From contig NZ_JAFMPQ010000005.1 of NCBI RefSeq assembly GCF_020667845.1, forward strand, positions 1-64,000: a DNA stretch of 64,000 nt. The letters run 5' to 3'. Source of the DNA: Cognatishimia sp. F0-27. Its GTDB lineage: Bacteria > Pseudomonadota > Alphaproteobacteria > Rhodobacterales > Rhodobacteraceae. The translations under genes and the position numbers were made by a program. Below the pieces are notes generated by a model. It was given only the letters and a program-made list of their open reading frames with translations, searched no databases and had not been told where the DNA came from. Positions within the stretch are counted from its first letter, which is position 1, and each line of letters begins with the position of its first letter. Shown here piece by piece: positions 29,426-38,311 of this stretch.

Positions 29426-30994
29426 TCACGCCTGGGCCGGGGCCTCCTGACACACCGGATCAGGCGGGTCGAGTTGGATCGGGAAGCGCGCGCGGATCGC
29501 GGCATCGACGTCCGGTGCCAATCGGGCTCGGCTTGGTGTGTTCAGAATGGCGTGTTTGAGCGCCCGGGCATTGGCGATGAGGTCCGGCTTGCCATTCTCT
29601 TCCCATTCCTTTGGGGAAGACCGGTCGCCCAGTGTCGGGTAGACATAGTCGCTTTGCATACGCGAGAGGGTCTGCTCCGAGCCCAGATAATGGCCGGGGC
29701 CGCCAAGACAGGTCTCGCGCATGGGCGTGAGGTCGAGCGTGTCATCGCTGACCTCGATCCCACGCACGCAGCGCAGGGCCTGACCGATGAGGTCATTTCC
29801 GAGGATCAGGCTTTCGTGGCAGAACCCCAGAAGCGACGCATGCATGCCCGCGGCTTCGTATACCATGTTCAAACCGGACAGACCGGCCATTACGTTCGAG
29901 CACATCTGTTCCCAGCCGGCCTGCATGTCCGGGCGTTTGCTGTCGGCGATCCCGGCGGCTGCGCCTCCGGGCAGCCCGTAATAGGCATGCATCTGGGCGC
30001 AGCCCGCGGTGAGCAGAGCCTGTTCGCCTGATCCGCCAGACATCGCACCGGTGCGCAGGTCCGATACGAAGGGCCATGTCCCGAAGATCGCCGGATGTCC
30101 GGGTGCCAAGGCATTGACATAGACCAGACCGGCAAGGCATTCCGCCACCGCCTGCACGATGGCCCCGGCGAGGGTGGCGGGCGCGGTGGCCCCGGCTTGT
30201 CCCGCGGAGAGCAGCAAAACGGGCATCCCGCCCCGGATGCAGGCTTCCATCACCTCGCAGCTCTCGGTCGCGAATTTCATCGGCGGAACGACGAAACAGT
30301 TGGAGTTGGACACGAAAGGCCGCTCGCGCCAGGCCGTTTCAGAACCCGCGATCATGTGCAGAAGTTCCAGCGCCGGGCCGACGGATGCAGGCTCGCAAAA
30401 CGACGTGCCGACATGTTTGGTGGTGCCCGTGCAACACGCATAGAGCGTGTTGAGATCGAGAGCGAGCATGCCCTCCACGTCGCGCGCGACGATCGGGCGT
30501 TGCAGGAAATGAATGTTGTCGAGCGTGTCGGCAATACGCGCGGCGTCATGCAGATCGGCCAGCGTGCTGTCGCGATAGGTGTCGGTTTCGGGCTCAACCA
30601 TATGGACCGCCGCACCGGCCGTGCCGTAATGGACCCGTGTGCCGCTCAGATCGAGATCGTGCACCGGATCCCGACCGCGGAGCGTCACTGTTCGGTTGGC
30701 GATTGCGAGCATGTCCTCGACCAGCGCCGGCGGAAAGCGCAGGCGACCGTCCGACCCAAGGGTGGCGCCGGCCTCTGTCATGATCGCGATACCGGAAGGG
30801 GGGGCATCAGCCAGGCCGATCTCGGCCAGGGCGTCGAGCGCGGCATGATGAAGCCGGTCGAGATCGCTTGCCTTGAGCGGCGCCAGAGTGCCGCCCCGCT
30901 GACCGGGATTGACGGGTTTTGTCGGCAGAGGGCGCGCGCGGGCGGCAACACGTGCGGCGCGGCCACCGGAACGACGGGGAGTGAGCACTGTCAT
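29426..30994 (-). CDS. trimethylamine methyltransferase (MttB) family protein, non-pyrrolysine
   Basis: A 522-residue member of the MttB superfamily, whose members demethylate quaternary amines such as glycine betaine, carnitine or proline betaine and pass the methyl group to a corrinoid protein. The frame is open at full length with no internal TAG, so it is a non-pyrrolysine type. Conserved-looking segments are VHYGTAGAAVHMVEPET, FCEPASVGPALELLHM and GGSGEQALLTAGCAQMHAYYG. An Arg-rich N-terminal extension of about 30 residues is present. AGGGAGC stands 8 bases before the ATG. No corrinoid protein or activating enzyme lies nearby in this window. The substrate is unknown. Confidence 0.85.
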   Translation of the reverse strand: MTVLTPRRSGGRAARVAARARPLPTKPVNPGQRGGTLAPLKASDLDRLHHAALDALAEIGLADAPPSGIAIMTEAGATLGSDGRLRFPPALVEDMLAIANRTVTLRGRDPVHDLDLSGTRVHYGTAGAAVHMVEPETDTYRDSTLADLHDAARIADTLDNIHFLQRPIVARDVEGMLALDLNTLYACCTGTTKHVGTSFCEPASVGPALELLHMIAGSETAWRERPFVSNSNCFVVPPMKFATESCEVMEACIRGGMPVLLLSAGQAGATAPATLAGAIVQAVAECLAGLVYVNALAPGHPAIFGTWPFVSDLRTGAMSGGSGEQALLTAGCAQMHAYYGLPGGAAAGIADSKRPDMQAGWEQMCSNVMAGLSGLNMVYEAAGMHASLLGFCHESLILGNDLIGQALRCVRGIEVSDDTLDLTPMRETCLGGPGHYLGSEQTLSRMQSDYVYPTLGDRSSPKEWEENGKPDLIANARALKHAILNTPSRARLAPDVDAAIRARFPIQLDPPDPVCQEAPAQA

Positions 30995-31304
30995 GGGAAA
31001 AGCTCCCTGGGCAAAAGATCGGTAAATCGCGGCATGTCTTCAGTCGCGAGTCACGGTCTTCCCCGGGCTGATTTTCCCCGGCGAGCCCCGATGGTGCGCA
31101 ATACACGCACAAAGGCACTGCGGTCGTCTTGCATAAAATTAGGATCGAATGAAGCGACGGCGTGGTCTGCTCGGAAAACGACGAAATGTCGCTTTCAGCG
31201 GATACTGCGAACAATTCTTTGCAAACCGTGGATGTTAACGAGCCCGTAAGCGCCCCGGCAATAGGCTTCTGCGCATCCGAAACTGTACCGAAGGAACCGA
31301 GTTC
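30995..31304. other. divergent intergenic region between mttB-like and chemosensory genes
   Basis: A 310-bp stretch with promoters expected in both directions. On the right it holds a near-match CtrA box (31235-31249). The ribosome-binding site GAAGGAA for the gene at 31305 lies at 31289-31295. No gene seen. Confidence 0.5.
31235..31249. promoter_or_regulatory. near-consensus CtrA box (TTAA-N7-GTAA)
   Basis: TTAA, seven bases and GTAA differ by one base from the CtrA consensus. The site lies 55 bases before the secreted sensor-like gene and chemoreceptor. Motility and chemotaxis genes are typical CtrA targets in Rhodobacteraceae, so the position is sensible, but one such match could be chance. 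Confidence 0.35.
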
Positions 31305-31877
31305 ATGCGTATCAAGACAGCCCTGGCCGGGATGGCCGCAATGTTCACCGCCACCGCCGCTTTTGCCGTCGATTATTCCGCCGCCATGCGCGGCTACATG
31401 GAGCAGAACCTTGCTTCTTGGGTCGCGGCCCCCGAAATCGTGCAGGCAATCGCCGCACAGAATACACAGACGGCTGGCTACGATGCTTCGCAGATCGATG
31501 CGCTTGACCAGCAGTGGCGTGCGCAGGTCGGCACTGGTTCGACCCCCCTGATCGACGCGGTCATGAATAACCCCGCCTCGGAATTCCTGCGTCAGCAGGT
31601 TGCTCTGTCCGGTGGGGCGATCACCGAAATCTTCATCATGGATTCCATGGGCCTGAATGTCGCGGCTTCCGGTGTCACCTCCGACTATTGGCAGGGCGAC
31701 GAGGCGAAATTTCAGCAGACCTACGCCATCGGTCCGGATGCCGTGCATTTCAGTGACGTGGAGTTTGACGAGTCCAGCCAGAGCTTTCAGGCGCAGATCT
31801 CCATGCCCGTTGTCGATGAAAGTGGCAAAGTGATCGGCGCGATCACGGTTGGTGTGCTGGCTGACGCGCTTCTGTGA
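31305..31877 (+). CDS. secreted PDC/Cache-like sensor protein
   Basis: A 190-residue protein with a signal peptide (MRIKTALAGMAAMFTATAAFA) and no further membrane segment. The mature part has features of periplasmic PDC/Cache sensor domains: a long N-terminal helix, then ITEIFIMDSMGLNVAASG, SDYWQGDEAKFQQTYA and QISMPVVDESGKVIGAITVGV. Such domains usually form part of a receptor; here it stands alone. The chemoreceptor gene begins 43 bases after its stop, so the pair is probably an operon. It may act as a separate ligand-binding partner of the receptor. Confidence 0.75.
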   Translation: MRIKTALAGMAAMFTATAAFAVDYSAAMRGYMEQNLASWVAAPEIVQAIAAQNTQTAGYDASQIDALDQQWRAQVGTGSTPLIDAVMNNPASEFLRQQVALSGGAITEIFIMDSMGLNVAASGVTSDYWQGDEAKFQQTYAIGPDAVHFSDVEFDESSQSFQAQISMPVVDESGKVIGAITVGVLADALL

Positions 31878-31920
31878 CGGCCCTGGCCGGTTCTTCCTGA
31901 GCAATGAAGGCATATTTCAG

Positions 31921-33732
31921 ATGAGCGACACACAGGATTTTGACATCGATCCATCGACCGCGGGTGATCGCGGAATGTCCACGCGTCTGCATTCGATGTT
32001 TCTCAAGGTGGCGGGGCTGATGGCGGTCACAACGCTGGTTGTCGCAGGCGCGATGGCCTTTCAGGCGATAAGTCTCGTGGATGGGCTGGCCAAACAAGGC
32101 GTCATGGAGCAAACCGCCAAGACGGCCGATCTCAAGGCGCAGGCCGCCTTGGCGCCGGTGCGCTTCGGGGCCGTGCCCAAGATCCTCGAGGTCATTGACG
32201 ACGCAGAAGGCGCCATGGGTGACGGATTCCGGGGAGGACTGGTGTTGTCCCAATCCGGTGAAGTCTATGCCAACGAGGCAATCCGCGCCGATGTCAGCGC
32301 GCGCCTCACGGAGCTCGCGGGGCAGGTGATCGAGCAAGGGACGCCAGCCTATTCAGAGGACGGGATGAGCGTCGCTTTTCCGATAAAACCGTCTGACGAG
32401 AGCCCCGCCATCGGCGCATTTGCCCTCTCGATGAGCGCCGACGATGCGCTTGCGGCGGTGTGGGCCCCCAAAATGACCATGGTGGCGACGGGGTTTGTCT
32501 TGTTTGCAGCAATGTCGATCGTGACCATGTGGGTTCTGCGCCGGATGCTTGGAAATCCGCTCAAGAGGCTTGCGAGCGCGATTGAAACCGTTTCCCAAGG
32601 TAACTACGACGCGGAAATTCCGATGGCAGTCCGCAAAGATGAACTTGGCGGGATCGCTCGGAAACTCAAGGAATTGGTCGTCCAGTTGCAGACAGGGCGT
32701 GATGCCGAAGAAGCACGTGCCCGACATGCCGAAGCCCAAAGCAGTGTGGTTGATCGGTTGAGCGATGCGCTGACAATGCTTGCGGAGGGATGTCTCTCGT
32801 CCCGTCTTGATGCGCCATTTCCAGATGAATACGAGACCTTGCGCGAAAACTACAATCGCGCGACCGACAGTCTCGCGGATGCGATTGCGAACGTGAATGA
32901 AAGCGCTCAAAGCATTCGGAATGGCTCGGATGAAATTGCCTCTGCCTCTGACGATCTGTCCCGACGGACGGAAACACAAGCCGCTACGCTCGAGCAAACG
33001 GCCGCGGCGCTGGAGGCCATGCTGACCGGGGTCCGTGATGCGGCCAAAAGTGCCGCCGACGCGGATCGCGTTGTGCGGGATGCCCGCAGCATGGCGTCCC
33101 GGAATGGCGAAGTGATGCAAGCGGCGGTGTCCGCGATGTCGGATATCGAAGCTTCTTCGGACCAGATCGGCGAAATTATCTCGGTGATCGACGATATTGC
33201 GTTTCAAACCAACCTTCTGGCTTTGAACGCCGGTGTCGAAGCGGCCCGCGCGGGCGAGTCGGGCAAGGGCTTCGCGGTTGTTGCCGCAGAGGTGCGGGCA
33301 TTGGCGCAGCGCAGTTCAGATGCGGCACAACAGATCAAGGACCTGATCTCCGGCTCGTCGGAAAAGATCAGCGATGGCGTTCGGTTGGTCGAGCGGGCAG
33401 GGAGCGCATTGGAAGAAGTTGTCTCGCAGGTCGGAGAGATTTCCAATCTTGTGGCAGGGATCGCACAAGGAGCCGAAGAGCAAGCGCAAGGGCTCAACGA
33501 AATCAATGTCGGCGTGTCCAATCTGGACCAGGTGACCCAGAAAAACGCTGCCATGGTCGAAGAGGCCACGGCTGCCGTTCATATGCTGAAATCGGATGCC
33601 AACACGCTTGCGCAATTGGTCACACGGTTTGAATTCGGCGCGCCGCAACAAGCGACAGCCGCGCAAGCAGACCCCTCAGACTGGCCGGCATCCACGGAGC
33701 ATGACAATCAACGCGTCCCGAAGCGCGCATGA
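31921..33732 (+). CDS. methyl-accepting chemotaxis protein
   Basis: A 603-residue chemoreceptor. Membrane helices lie at about residues 26-48 and 178-202, enclosing a periplasmic sensor of about 130 residues. A HAMP domain follows (RRMLGNPLKRLASAIETVSQGNY). A long signalling coiled coil has the conserved hairpin tip IDDIAFQTNLLALNAGVEAARAGE (split here over its known 20-residue core) and ends near residue 580. No CheR/CheB-binding pentapeptide is visible at the C-terminus. ATG 31921 (MSDTQDFD) is preferred to an in-frame start inside the preceding gene. No other che genes lie in the window. Confidence 0.92.
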   Translation: MSDTQDFDIDPSTAGDRGMSTRLHSMFLKVAGLMAVTTLVVAGAMAFQAISLVDGLAKQGVMEQTAKTADLKAQAALAPVRFGAVPKILEVIDDAEGAMGDGFRGGLVLSQSGEVYANEAIRADVSARLTELAGQVIEQGTPAYSEDGMSVAFPIKPSDESPAIGAFALSMSADDALAAVWAPKMTMVATGFVLFAAMSIVTMWVLRRMLGNPLKRLASAIETVSQGNYDAEIPMAVRKDELGGIARKLKELVVQLQTGRDAEEARARHAEAQSSVVDRLSDALTMLAEGCLSSRLDAPFPDEYETLRENYNRATDSLADAIANVNESAQSIRNGSDEIASASDDLSRRTETQAATLEQTAAALEAMLTGVRDAAKSAADADRVVRDARSMASRNGEVMQAAVSAMSDIEASSDQIGEIISVIDDIAFQTNLLALNAGVEAARAGESGKGFAVVAAEVRALAQRSSDAAQQIKDLISGSSEKISDGVRLVERAGSALEEVVSQVGEISNLVAGIAQGAEEQAQGLNEINVGVSNLDQVTQKNAAMVEEATAAVHMLKSDANTLAQLVTRFEFGAPQQATAAQADPSDWPASTEHDNQRVPKRA

Positions 33733-33969
33733 CATCAGGCGACCGACGGGAAGGGTGCTTGCCGACCCATGGCCTGCCTGAGACACGTGACGGAGCCAAT
33801 CATGTCATGTGCGGATCGGTAGAGCCAGAATGTCTAAACCATCTCGGAAAAGTGCCTTCATCGGCGCGAGACCGACGCCCGCCATGCATGCACGGGGGCG
33901 CTTTCGGCTCCCGGTCATCGCGTGCATAGGCCGAGGTCTTTGCCGTACACCGGCCCTGTCAGCGGGTGC

Positions 33970-34887
33970 CTAAACTGTTTGCACCTCGGGCACCCGGCGC
34001 ATGAGGCACGCGATGATCAGTTCGGCAAGCGCTTCAAACGCTTTCTCGCGTGCGGCGCCGCGGCGCCAAATCATGCCGATCATCCGGTCAGGGGCCTTGC
34101 CGCTGAAGGGGCGGGCCACGACGACATCCTGGTGCGCAACCTCTGATTTGATATAGAGCGCCGGCATCAAGGAAACCCCCATGCCCATCGCAACCATCTG
34201 TCGCAACGTGTCCAGAGATGTGCCCTCGTAATCATGTGAAAGAGACGCGCCGTAGTCTTCACAAAGCTGACGCACCTGGTCGTAGAGCTTGTGTCCGGGC
34301 TCCAGGGACAACACGGTTTCCCCACGCAGCTGATCGGCGCGGACTGCATCCATCGCGGCGATCGGATGATCGGCCGGGGCAACCACGGCAAGCGGTTCTC
34401 GAAACAGCGGCCTGCTCGCGAATTCGGCCTGCGGCACCGGCAATGGGAAAAACAGCAGGTCTAGCGTGCCGTCATGCAGGCTTCGCAACAAGTAATCGGG
34501 CAGCCCTTCGCGGACATAAAGCTTCAGATCGGGATGCGTTTCATGCAGATCGGGAACAAAAAGCGGGAGCAGGTAGGAGCCGAGGGATTGCACCACGCCG
34601 ACCCGAATGGTGACGTGCAACGGATCCCGACCGAGGCTGGCCTGCATCCTGATTTCATCAATCTCGCGCAGAACGCGCCGTGCCCGTTCTGTAATCTCGA
34701 GGCCGAGCGGGTTGAGTATGGCCCGCGGGCGCGTGCGCTCCACCAGTGTTACCCCAAGGGTGCGCTCCAGTTGGCGCAACTGCGCACTCAGCGTGGGCTG
34801 CGTGACATGACAGCTTTCCGCGGCACGACGAAAGTGCCCTGTATCGGCGAGGGCCACGAGATAGCGCAGCTGTTGAACGGTGGGCAC
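33970..34887 (-). CDS. OxyR-like LysR family regulator without the peroxidatic cysteine
   Basis: A 305-residue LysR regulator close to OxyR across its length: the helix-turn-helix is FRRAAESCHVTQPTLSAQL (residues 19-37) and the effector domain resembles OxyR. In OxyR the redox pair is Cys199 in the GHC motif and Cys208. Here the motif reads EPGHKLYDQVRQLCE, with Lys200 at the peroxidatic position and Cys209 kept. It therefore cannot sense peroxide by the classical disulfide. The start is GTG 34887 with GGAG about 8 bases upstream. It is divergent from the mrp operon and shares its promoter region, so it may control mrp. No catalase or peroxidase gene is adjacent. Confidence 0.83.
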   Translation of the reverse strand: MPTVQQLRYLVALADTGHFRRAAESCHVTQPTLSAQLRQLERTLGVTLVERTRPRAILNPLGLEITERARRVLREIDEIRMQASLGRDPLHVTIRVGVVQSLGSYLLPLFVPDLHETHPDLKLYVREGLPDYLLRSLHDGTLDLLFFPLPVPQAEFASRPLFREPLAVVAPADHPIAAMDAVRADQLRGETVLSLEPGHKLYDQVRQLCEDYGASLSHDYEGTSLDTLRQMVAMGMGVSLMPALYIKSEVAHQDVVVARPFSGKAPDRMIGMIWRRGAAREKAFEALAELIIACLMRRVPEVQTV

Positions 34888-34910
34888 TGTCTTCTCTCCA
34901 GAGCATTTCC

Positions 34911-34925
34911 ATAGAAATTTTCTAT
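34911..34925. promoter_or_regulatory. LysR/OxyR-type site ATAG-N7-CTAT between oxyR-like and mrp genes
   Basis: ATAG (34911-34914), AAATTTT and CTAT (34922-34925) form a perfect inverted repeat with 7-bp arms. It matches one half of the OxyR consensus (ATAG-N7-CTAT) and the general LysR T-N11-A rule. It lies 24 bases upstream of the regulator start, fitting autoregulation and possible control of mrp. Confidence 0.6.
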
Positions 34926-35000
34926 CAGGATACGGTGCGGTTTCGATTGGATCAATTGGGTTGTCCGCCCTATCTGTCTACAGTCAACGAGGGTCGGGTC

Positions 35001-35135
35001 ATGAAATCATTGCAGTCAAGAGCGCGCCCATCGGCCGCACACATGCTGTTTGCCAACCGCGATCTGGCAGGGTCTGCCGCGGTCGGGCGCAACGACGCGC
35101 ATGGTGGTCAGAGCTTGTTCCGCGAGGTGCGCTGA
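35001..35135 (+). CDS. possible 44-residue leader peptide of the mrp operon
   Basis: A short frame from ATG 35001 with GAGGG about 7 bases before it. Its TGA overlaps the mrpA ATG (TGATG), the classic arrangement for translational coupling. The product (MKSLQSRARPSAAHMLFANR and on) has no membrane span or known domain. It could be a leader that tunes mrpA translation, or merely a chance frame. Confidence 0.35.
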   Translation: MKSLQSRARPSAAHMLFANRDLAGSAAVGRNDAHGGQSLFREVR

Positions 35136-37531
35136 TGTCGACGCCACAGCATACGCATGGCGGAAACGGGATTATCGGGCTTTTGCCGGTTGCGATCTCC
35201 GGCATTCTATTTGTCTGGTTTCTGACCCTCGTGCCCGTCGTTGCGGATGGCGGCATCTTGCGCACGCAATGGACATGGGTGCCGTCGCTCGGGATCACGC
35301 TCTCATTTCTCGTTGACGGTCTGTCCCTGACATTTGCGCTGCTGATCACGGGCATCGGCGCGCTCGTCCACCTTTATTCTAACACCTATCTGGCCGGGCA
35401 TCCGCAATTTGCGCGGTTTGCGCTCTTTCTGACCAGCTTCATGCTGGCAATGCTCGGGCTTGTCCTTGCAGACAACCTGATCGGATTGTTCGTGTTCTGG
35501 GAGCTGACAACGATCACCTCCTACCTGCTCATCGGCTTTGGCCATGAAACGGCCAAGGGTCGCCGTTCGGCGCTTCAGGCGCTTTTCGTGACAGGCGCCG
35601 GGGCGTTGGCCATGCTCGCGGGGTTCATTCTTCTCGGGACCGTGGCGGGCAGTTTCGAGCTGTCGGAAATCCTATCCGATCCCGATGCCATCAAGGGCAG
35701 CGGTCTCTATGTCCCGATCCTGCTTCTGATCCTTGCCGGCACCTTTACGAAATCAGCGCAATTCCCGTTTCACTTCTGGTTGCCAAACGCCATGGCTGCC
35801 CCGACACCGGTATCGGCCTTCCTGCACTCGGCGACGATGGTCAAGGCCGGCGTCTACCTGATGGCGCGCTTGCATCCGGGGCTCTCCGGCACGGATCTGT
35901 GGATGTGGAGCTTGACGATTTTTGGCGCGGTCACGGCGGTTCTGGCCTCGATCCTCGCGTTGCGGCAGACCGACCTGAAACAAGCCTTGGCGTATACCAC
36001 ATTGATGGCACTGGGCACGCTGACGCTCTTTCTCGGGCAGGAATCCGGCTATGCGATGACGGCCTTTGCAACCTTTCTGATCGTTCACTCGCTCTACAAG
36101 GCGGCGCTGTTCCTGATCGTCGGGTGCATCGACCACGAGACCGGAACGCGGGAGACCGCGATCCTTGGTGGTTTGGCACGGTTCATGCCGATCACAGCTT
36201 TTGCGGCGGCGCTTTCCGCGCTGTCCATGGCCGGGTTCCCGCCCTTCTTGGGGTTCATCGGCAAGGAACTGAAATATGCCGGCGCGCTCGCGGTCGGATC
36301 GGAACCGCTCTTCGTCGCCGGCGCCGTTCTGGTGGCCAATGCGTTGATGCTGGCGGTGGCCGGTGTCGTGGCGTTCAAGCCATTCTGGCGCCCGGCGGGT
36401 GGCGAGATGCCCAAGAAACCGCATGAAGCGCCGTGGCCGATGCTTGTCGGCCCGGTGCTCCTGGCCATCGCGGGCGCGGCGTTTGGAATCTATCCGGATC
36501 TGCTTCAGCGCGCGCTGGTGGCCCCGACCGTGGCGAGCCTTCTCGGCAATATCGAGGACACCAAGGAGCTCAAGCTCTGGGCCGGGGTCAACCTGCCGCT
36601 GATCCTGTCTGTTGTCACGGTCGCTCTGGGGTTGGTGCTTTATCTCACGCATGTCCGGTTGCGCGCGTTCCTGGCATCCCTGCTCGAAGCTCTGCCGAAT
36701 TTTGACCGCGGCTGGGACAAGTTCCTTGTGGGGTTCAAGGCTTTTGCCGCGTGGCAGACCCGCCTGATCCAATCGGGTGTGCTGCGCAGCTATATGTTCT
36801 GGACATTCCTGACGACATTGGTCGGGCTGGCCGGAACGATGATCGCGCGCGACGTCTGGGTCGGCTTGCCGGATCTGTCAGACGTCACGTGGAAATACTT
36901 CGCGTTGATCGCCTTCCTCATCGGGGGGGCCGCGCTGACAACCATCACCAGTTCGCGCATTGCGGCGATGGCGGGGCTTGGGGTCACGGGAATTGGCGTG
37001 GCGCTGATCTTCATCGTGTTCAGTGCGCCGGACGTGGCGATCACCCAGCTTCTTGTGGAAACCCTCGTCGTGGTGCTCGTGGCCGTTGCGCTGTTGCGCT
37101 TGCCGACCCTGGATTCCGGCGGCCGGAAATTCCGCAAGGGCGACGCGGTTCTGGCCACGGCGGTGGGCGGCACTGTGACGCTGATCATCCTCGCGGTTCT
37201 CGACACGCCGCTCGATCGCCGTCTGACAGATTATTTCGAGGTAACTTCGTGGCCTGAAGCGTTCGGGCGGAACATCGTGAACGTGATCCTCGTCGATTTC
37301 CGCGCGCTGGATACCTTCGGGGAAATCGCCGTCGTGGTTATTGCAGCGCTGGCATCCTACGCGCTGCTGAGAACCACGCCCAAGATGCAGCAGGCGTCTT
37401 CGGTCGACGCTGACCATACGGGCGCAGACGCCGCACTCGATGAGCCGGCCCGCGCGCGCCGCACCAACGAGGAAGGCCTGCGCAACCAAGCAGAACCGGA
37501 CCGCGGGCAACCCGGAAAGGACCTGACATGA
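35135..37531 (+). CDS. mrpA: Na+/H+ antiporter subunit A (MrpA), with MbhE/MrpB-like C-terminal part
   Basis: A 798-residue NuoL-like membrane protein with about 20 helices, the largest subunit of the Mrp cation/proton antiporter. The NuoL-type antiporter core has the conserved KSAQFPFHFWLPNAMAAPTP and SAFLHSATMVKAGVYL segments. The C-terminal part carries the DUF4040-like segment (VAITQLLVETLVVVLVAVAL). ATG 35135 with GAGGTG upstream is chosen; longer in-frame starts lie inside the regulator promoter. It overlaps mrpB by 4 bases. The operon exports sodium and helps pH homeostasis in marine and alkaline habitats. Confidence 0.95.
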   Translation: MSTPQHTHGGNGIIGLLPVAISGILFVWFLTLVPVVADGGILRTQWTWVPSLGITLSFLVDGLSLTFALLITGIGALVHLYSNTYLAGHPQFARFALFLTSFMLAMLGLVLADNLIGLFVFWELTTITSYLLIGFGHETAKGRRSALQALFVTGAGALAMLAGFILLGTVAGSFELSEILSDPDAIKGSGLYVPILLLILAGTFTKSAQFPFHFWLPNAMAAPTPVSAFLHSATMVKAGVYLMARLHPGLSGTDLWMWSLTIFGAVTAVLASILALRQTDLKQALAYTTLMALGTLTLFLGQESGYAMTAFATFLIVHSLYKAALFLIVGCIDHETGTRETAILGGLARFMPITAFAAALSALSMAGFPPFLGFIGKELKYAGALAVGSEPLFVAGAVLVANALMLAVAGVVAFKPFWRPAGGEMPKKPHEAPWPMLVGPVLLAIAGAAFGIYPDLLQRALVAPTVASLLGNIEDTKELKLWAGVNLPLILSVVTVALGLVLYLTHVRLRAFLASLLEALPNFDRGWDKFLVGFKAFAAWQTRLIQSGVLRSYMFWTFLTTLVGLAGTMIARDVWVGLPDLSDVTWKYFALIAFLIGGAALTTITSSRIAAMAGLGVTGIGVALIFIVFSAPDVAITQLLVETLVVVLVAVALLRLPTLDSGGRKFRKGDAVLATAVGGTVTLIILAVLDTPLDRRLTDYFEVTSWPEAFGRNIVNVILVDFRALDTFGEIAVVVIAALASYALLRTTPKMQQASSVDADHTGADAALDEPARARRTNEEGLRNQAEPDRGQPGKDLT

Positions 37532-37947
37532 ATTCCGTTATCCTGCGTGCGGGGACGCGATACCTCGCCGGTCTTTTGCTGATCTTCTCGCTCTACATGT
37601 TGTTGCGTGGTCACAATGAGCCCGGTGGCGGATTCATTGGCGGGCTTATCGGCTCGACCGGGTTTGTCCTGTTCGCTGTTGCCTGTGGAACGTCGGAGGC
37701 ACGCTCGGCATTGCGGTTTCAACCGCAGGCCATCGCGCTCGTGGGGTTGGGTGTGGCATTGCTCGCCGGGTTGGCCTCGGCGCTGTTCGGAGATGCGCTC
37801 TTTACCGGGCAGTGGCTCTTCATCGGGGCCACGGAGACCGACAAGGGCCTGCCGCTTTCCACCGTTCTGGTCTTCGATATCGGCGTGTATCTCGTTGTTT
37901 TCGGGTCCGTGCTGACCCTTGTGTTTGCCATGGAAGAGGAGATCTGA
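37528..37947 (+). CDS. mrpB: Na+/H+ antiporter subunit B (MrpB)
   Basis: A 139-residue four-helix subunit. RGHNEPGGGFIGGLI is the MnhB/MrpB signature. The start overlaps the mrpA stop (ATGA) and the stop is one base before the mrpC start, so expression is coupled. Confidence 0.93.
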   Translation: MNSVILRAGTRYLAGLLLIFSLYMLLRGHNEPGGGFIGGLIGSTGFVLFAVACGTSEARSALRFQPQAIALVGLGVALLAGLASALFGDALFTGQWLFIGATETDKGLPLSTVLVFDIGVYLVVFGSVLTLVFAMEEEI

Positions 37948-37948
37948 G

Positions 37949-38311
37949 GTGGAGGGGCTCCTCGCGATATCAATTGGTGTTCTGGTTGCGGCAGCGGTTT
38001 ACTTGATGCTGGCGCGGAATGTATTGCGCTTCATCTTTGGCCTCGTTCTGATTTCGAACGCGGCCAACCTAACAATCTTCGTGTCCGGGCGTCTGACGGC
38101 GGGTGCACCGCCTCTGATCCCGGTGGGCGCGGAGGCCCCGCTGGGGGACGTGGCCAACGCGTTGCCGCAGGCGCTGGTTCTGACCGCTATCGTGATCGGC
38201 TTTGGTCTGTTTGCCTTCGCGCTGGTCCTGATGTTCCGCGCCTATACCACGCTCGGGACGCTATACAGCGACGAGATGCGGGTGGCCGAACCGCGTGAGG
38301 ACCGCTCATGA
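37949..38311 (+). CDS. mrpC: Na+/H+ antiporter subunit C (MrpC)
   Basis: A 120-residue, three-helix NuoK-like subunit. LARNVLRFIFGLVLISNAANLTIF matches the MrpC/MnhC pattern (shown only in part as a family segment). GTG 37949 is the likely start: GAGGAG lies about 8 bases upstream, and an in-frame ATG inside mrpB would give an odd charged extension. Its stop overlaps mrpD by 4 bases. Confidence 0.92.
   Translation: MEGLLAISIGVLVAAAVYLMLARNVLRFIFGLVLISNAANLTIFVSGRLTAGAPPLIPVGAEAPLGDVANALPQALVLTAIVIGFGLFAFALVLMFRAYTTLGTLYSDEMRVAEPREDRS

Noticed and set aside
29426-30994. Pyrrolysine-containing MttB
   Set aside because: The frame has no internal TAG and runs at full length.
34880-35134. N-terminal extension of mrpA to GTG 34880
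   Set aside because: It would cross the regulator promoter and its operator; MrpA proteins begin near the MSTPQ start and GAGGTG precedes it.
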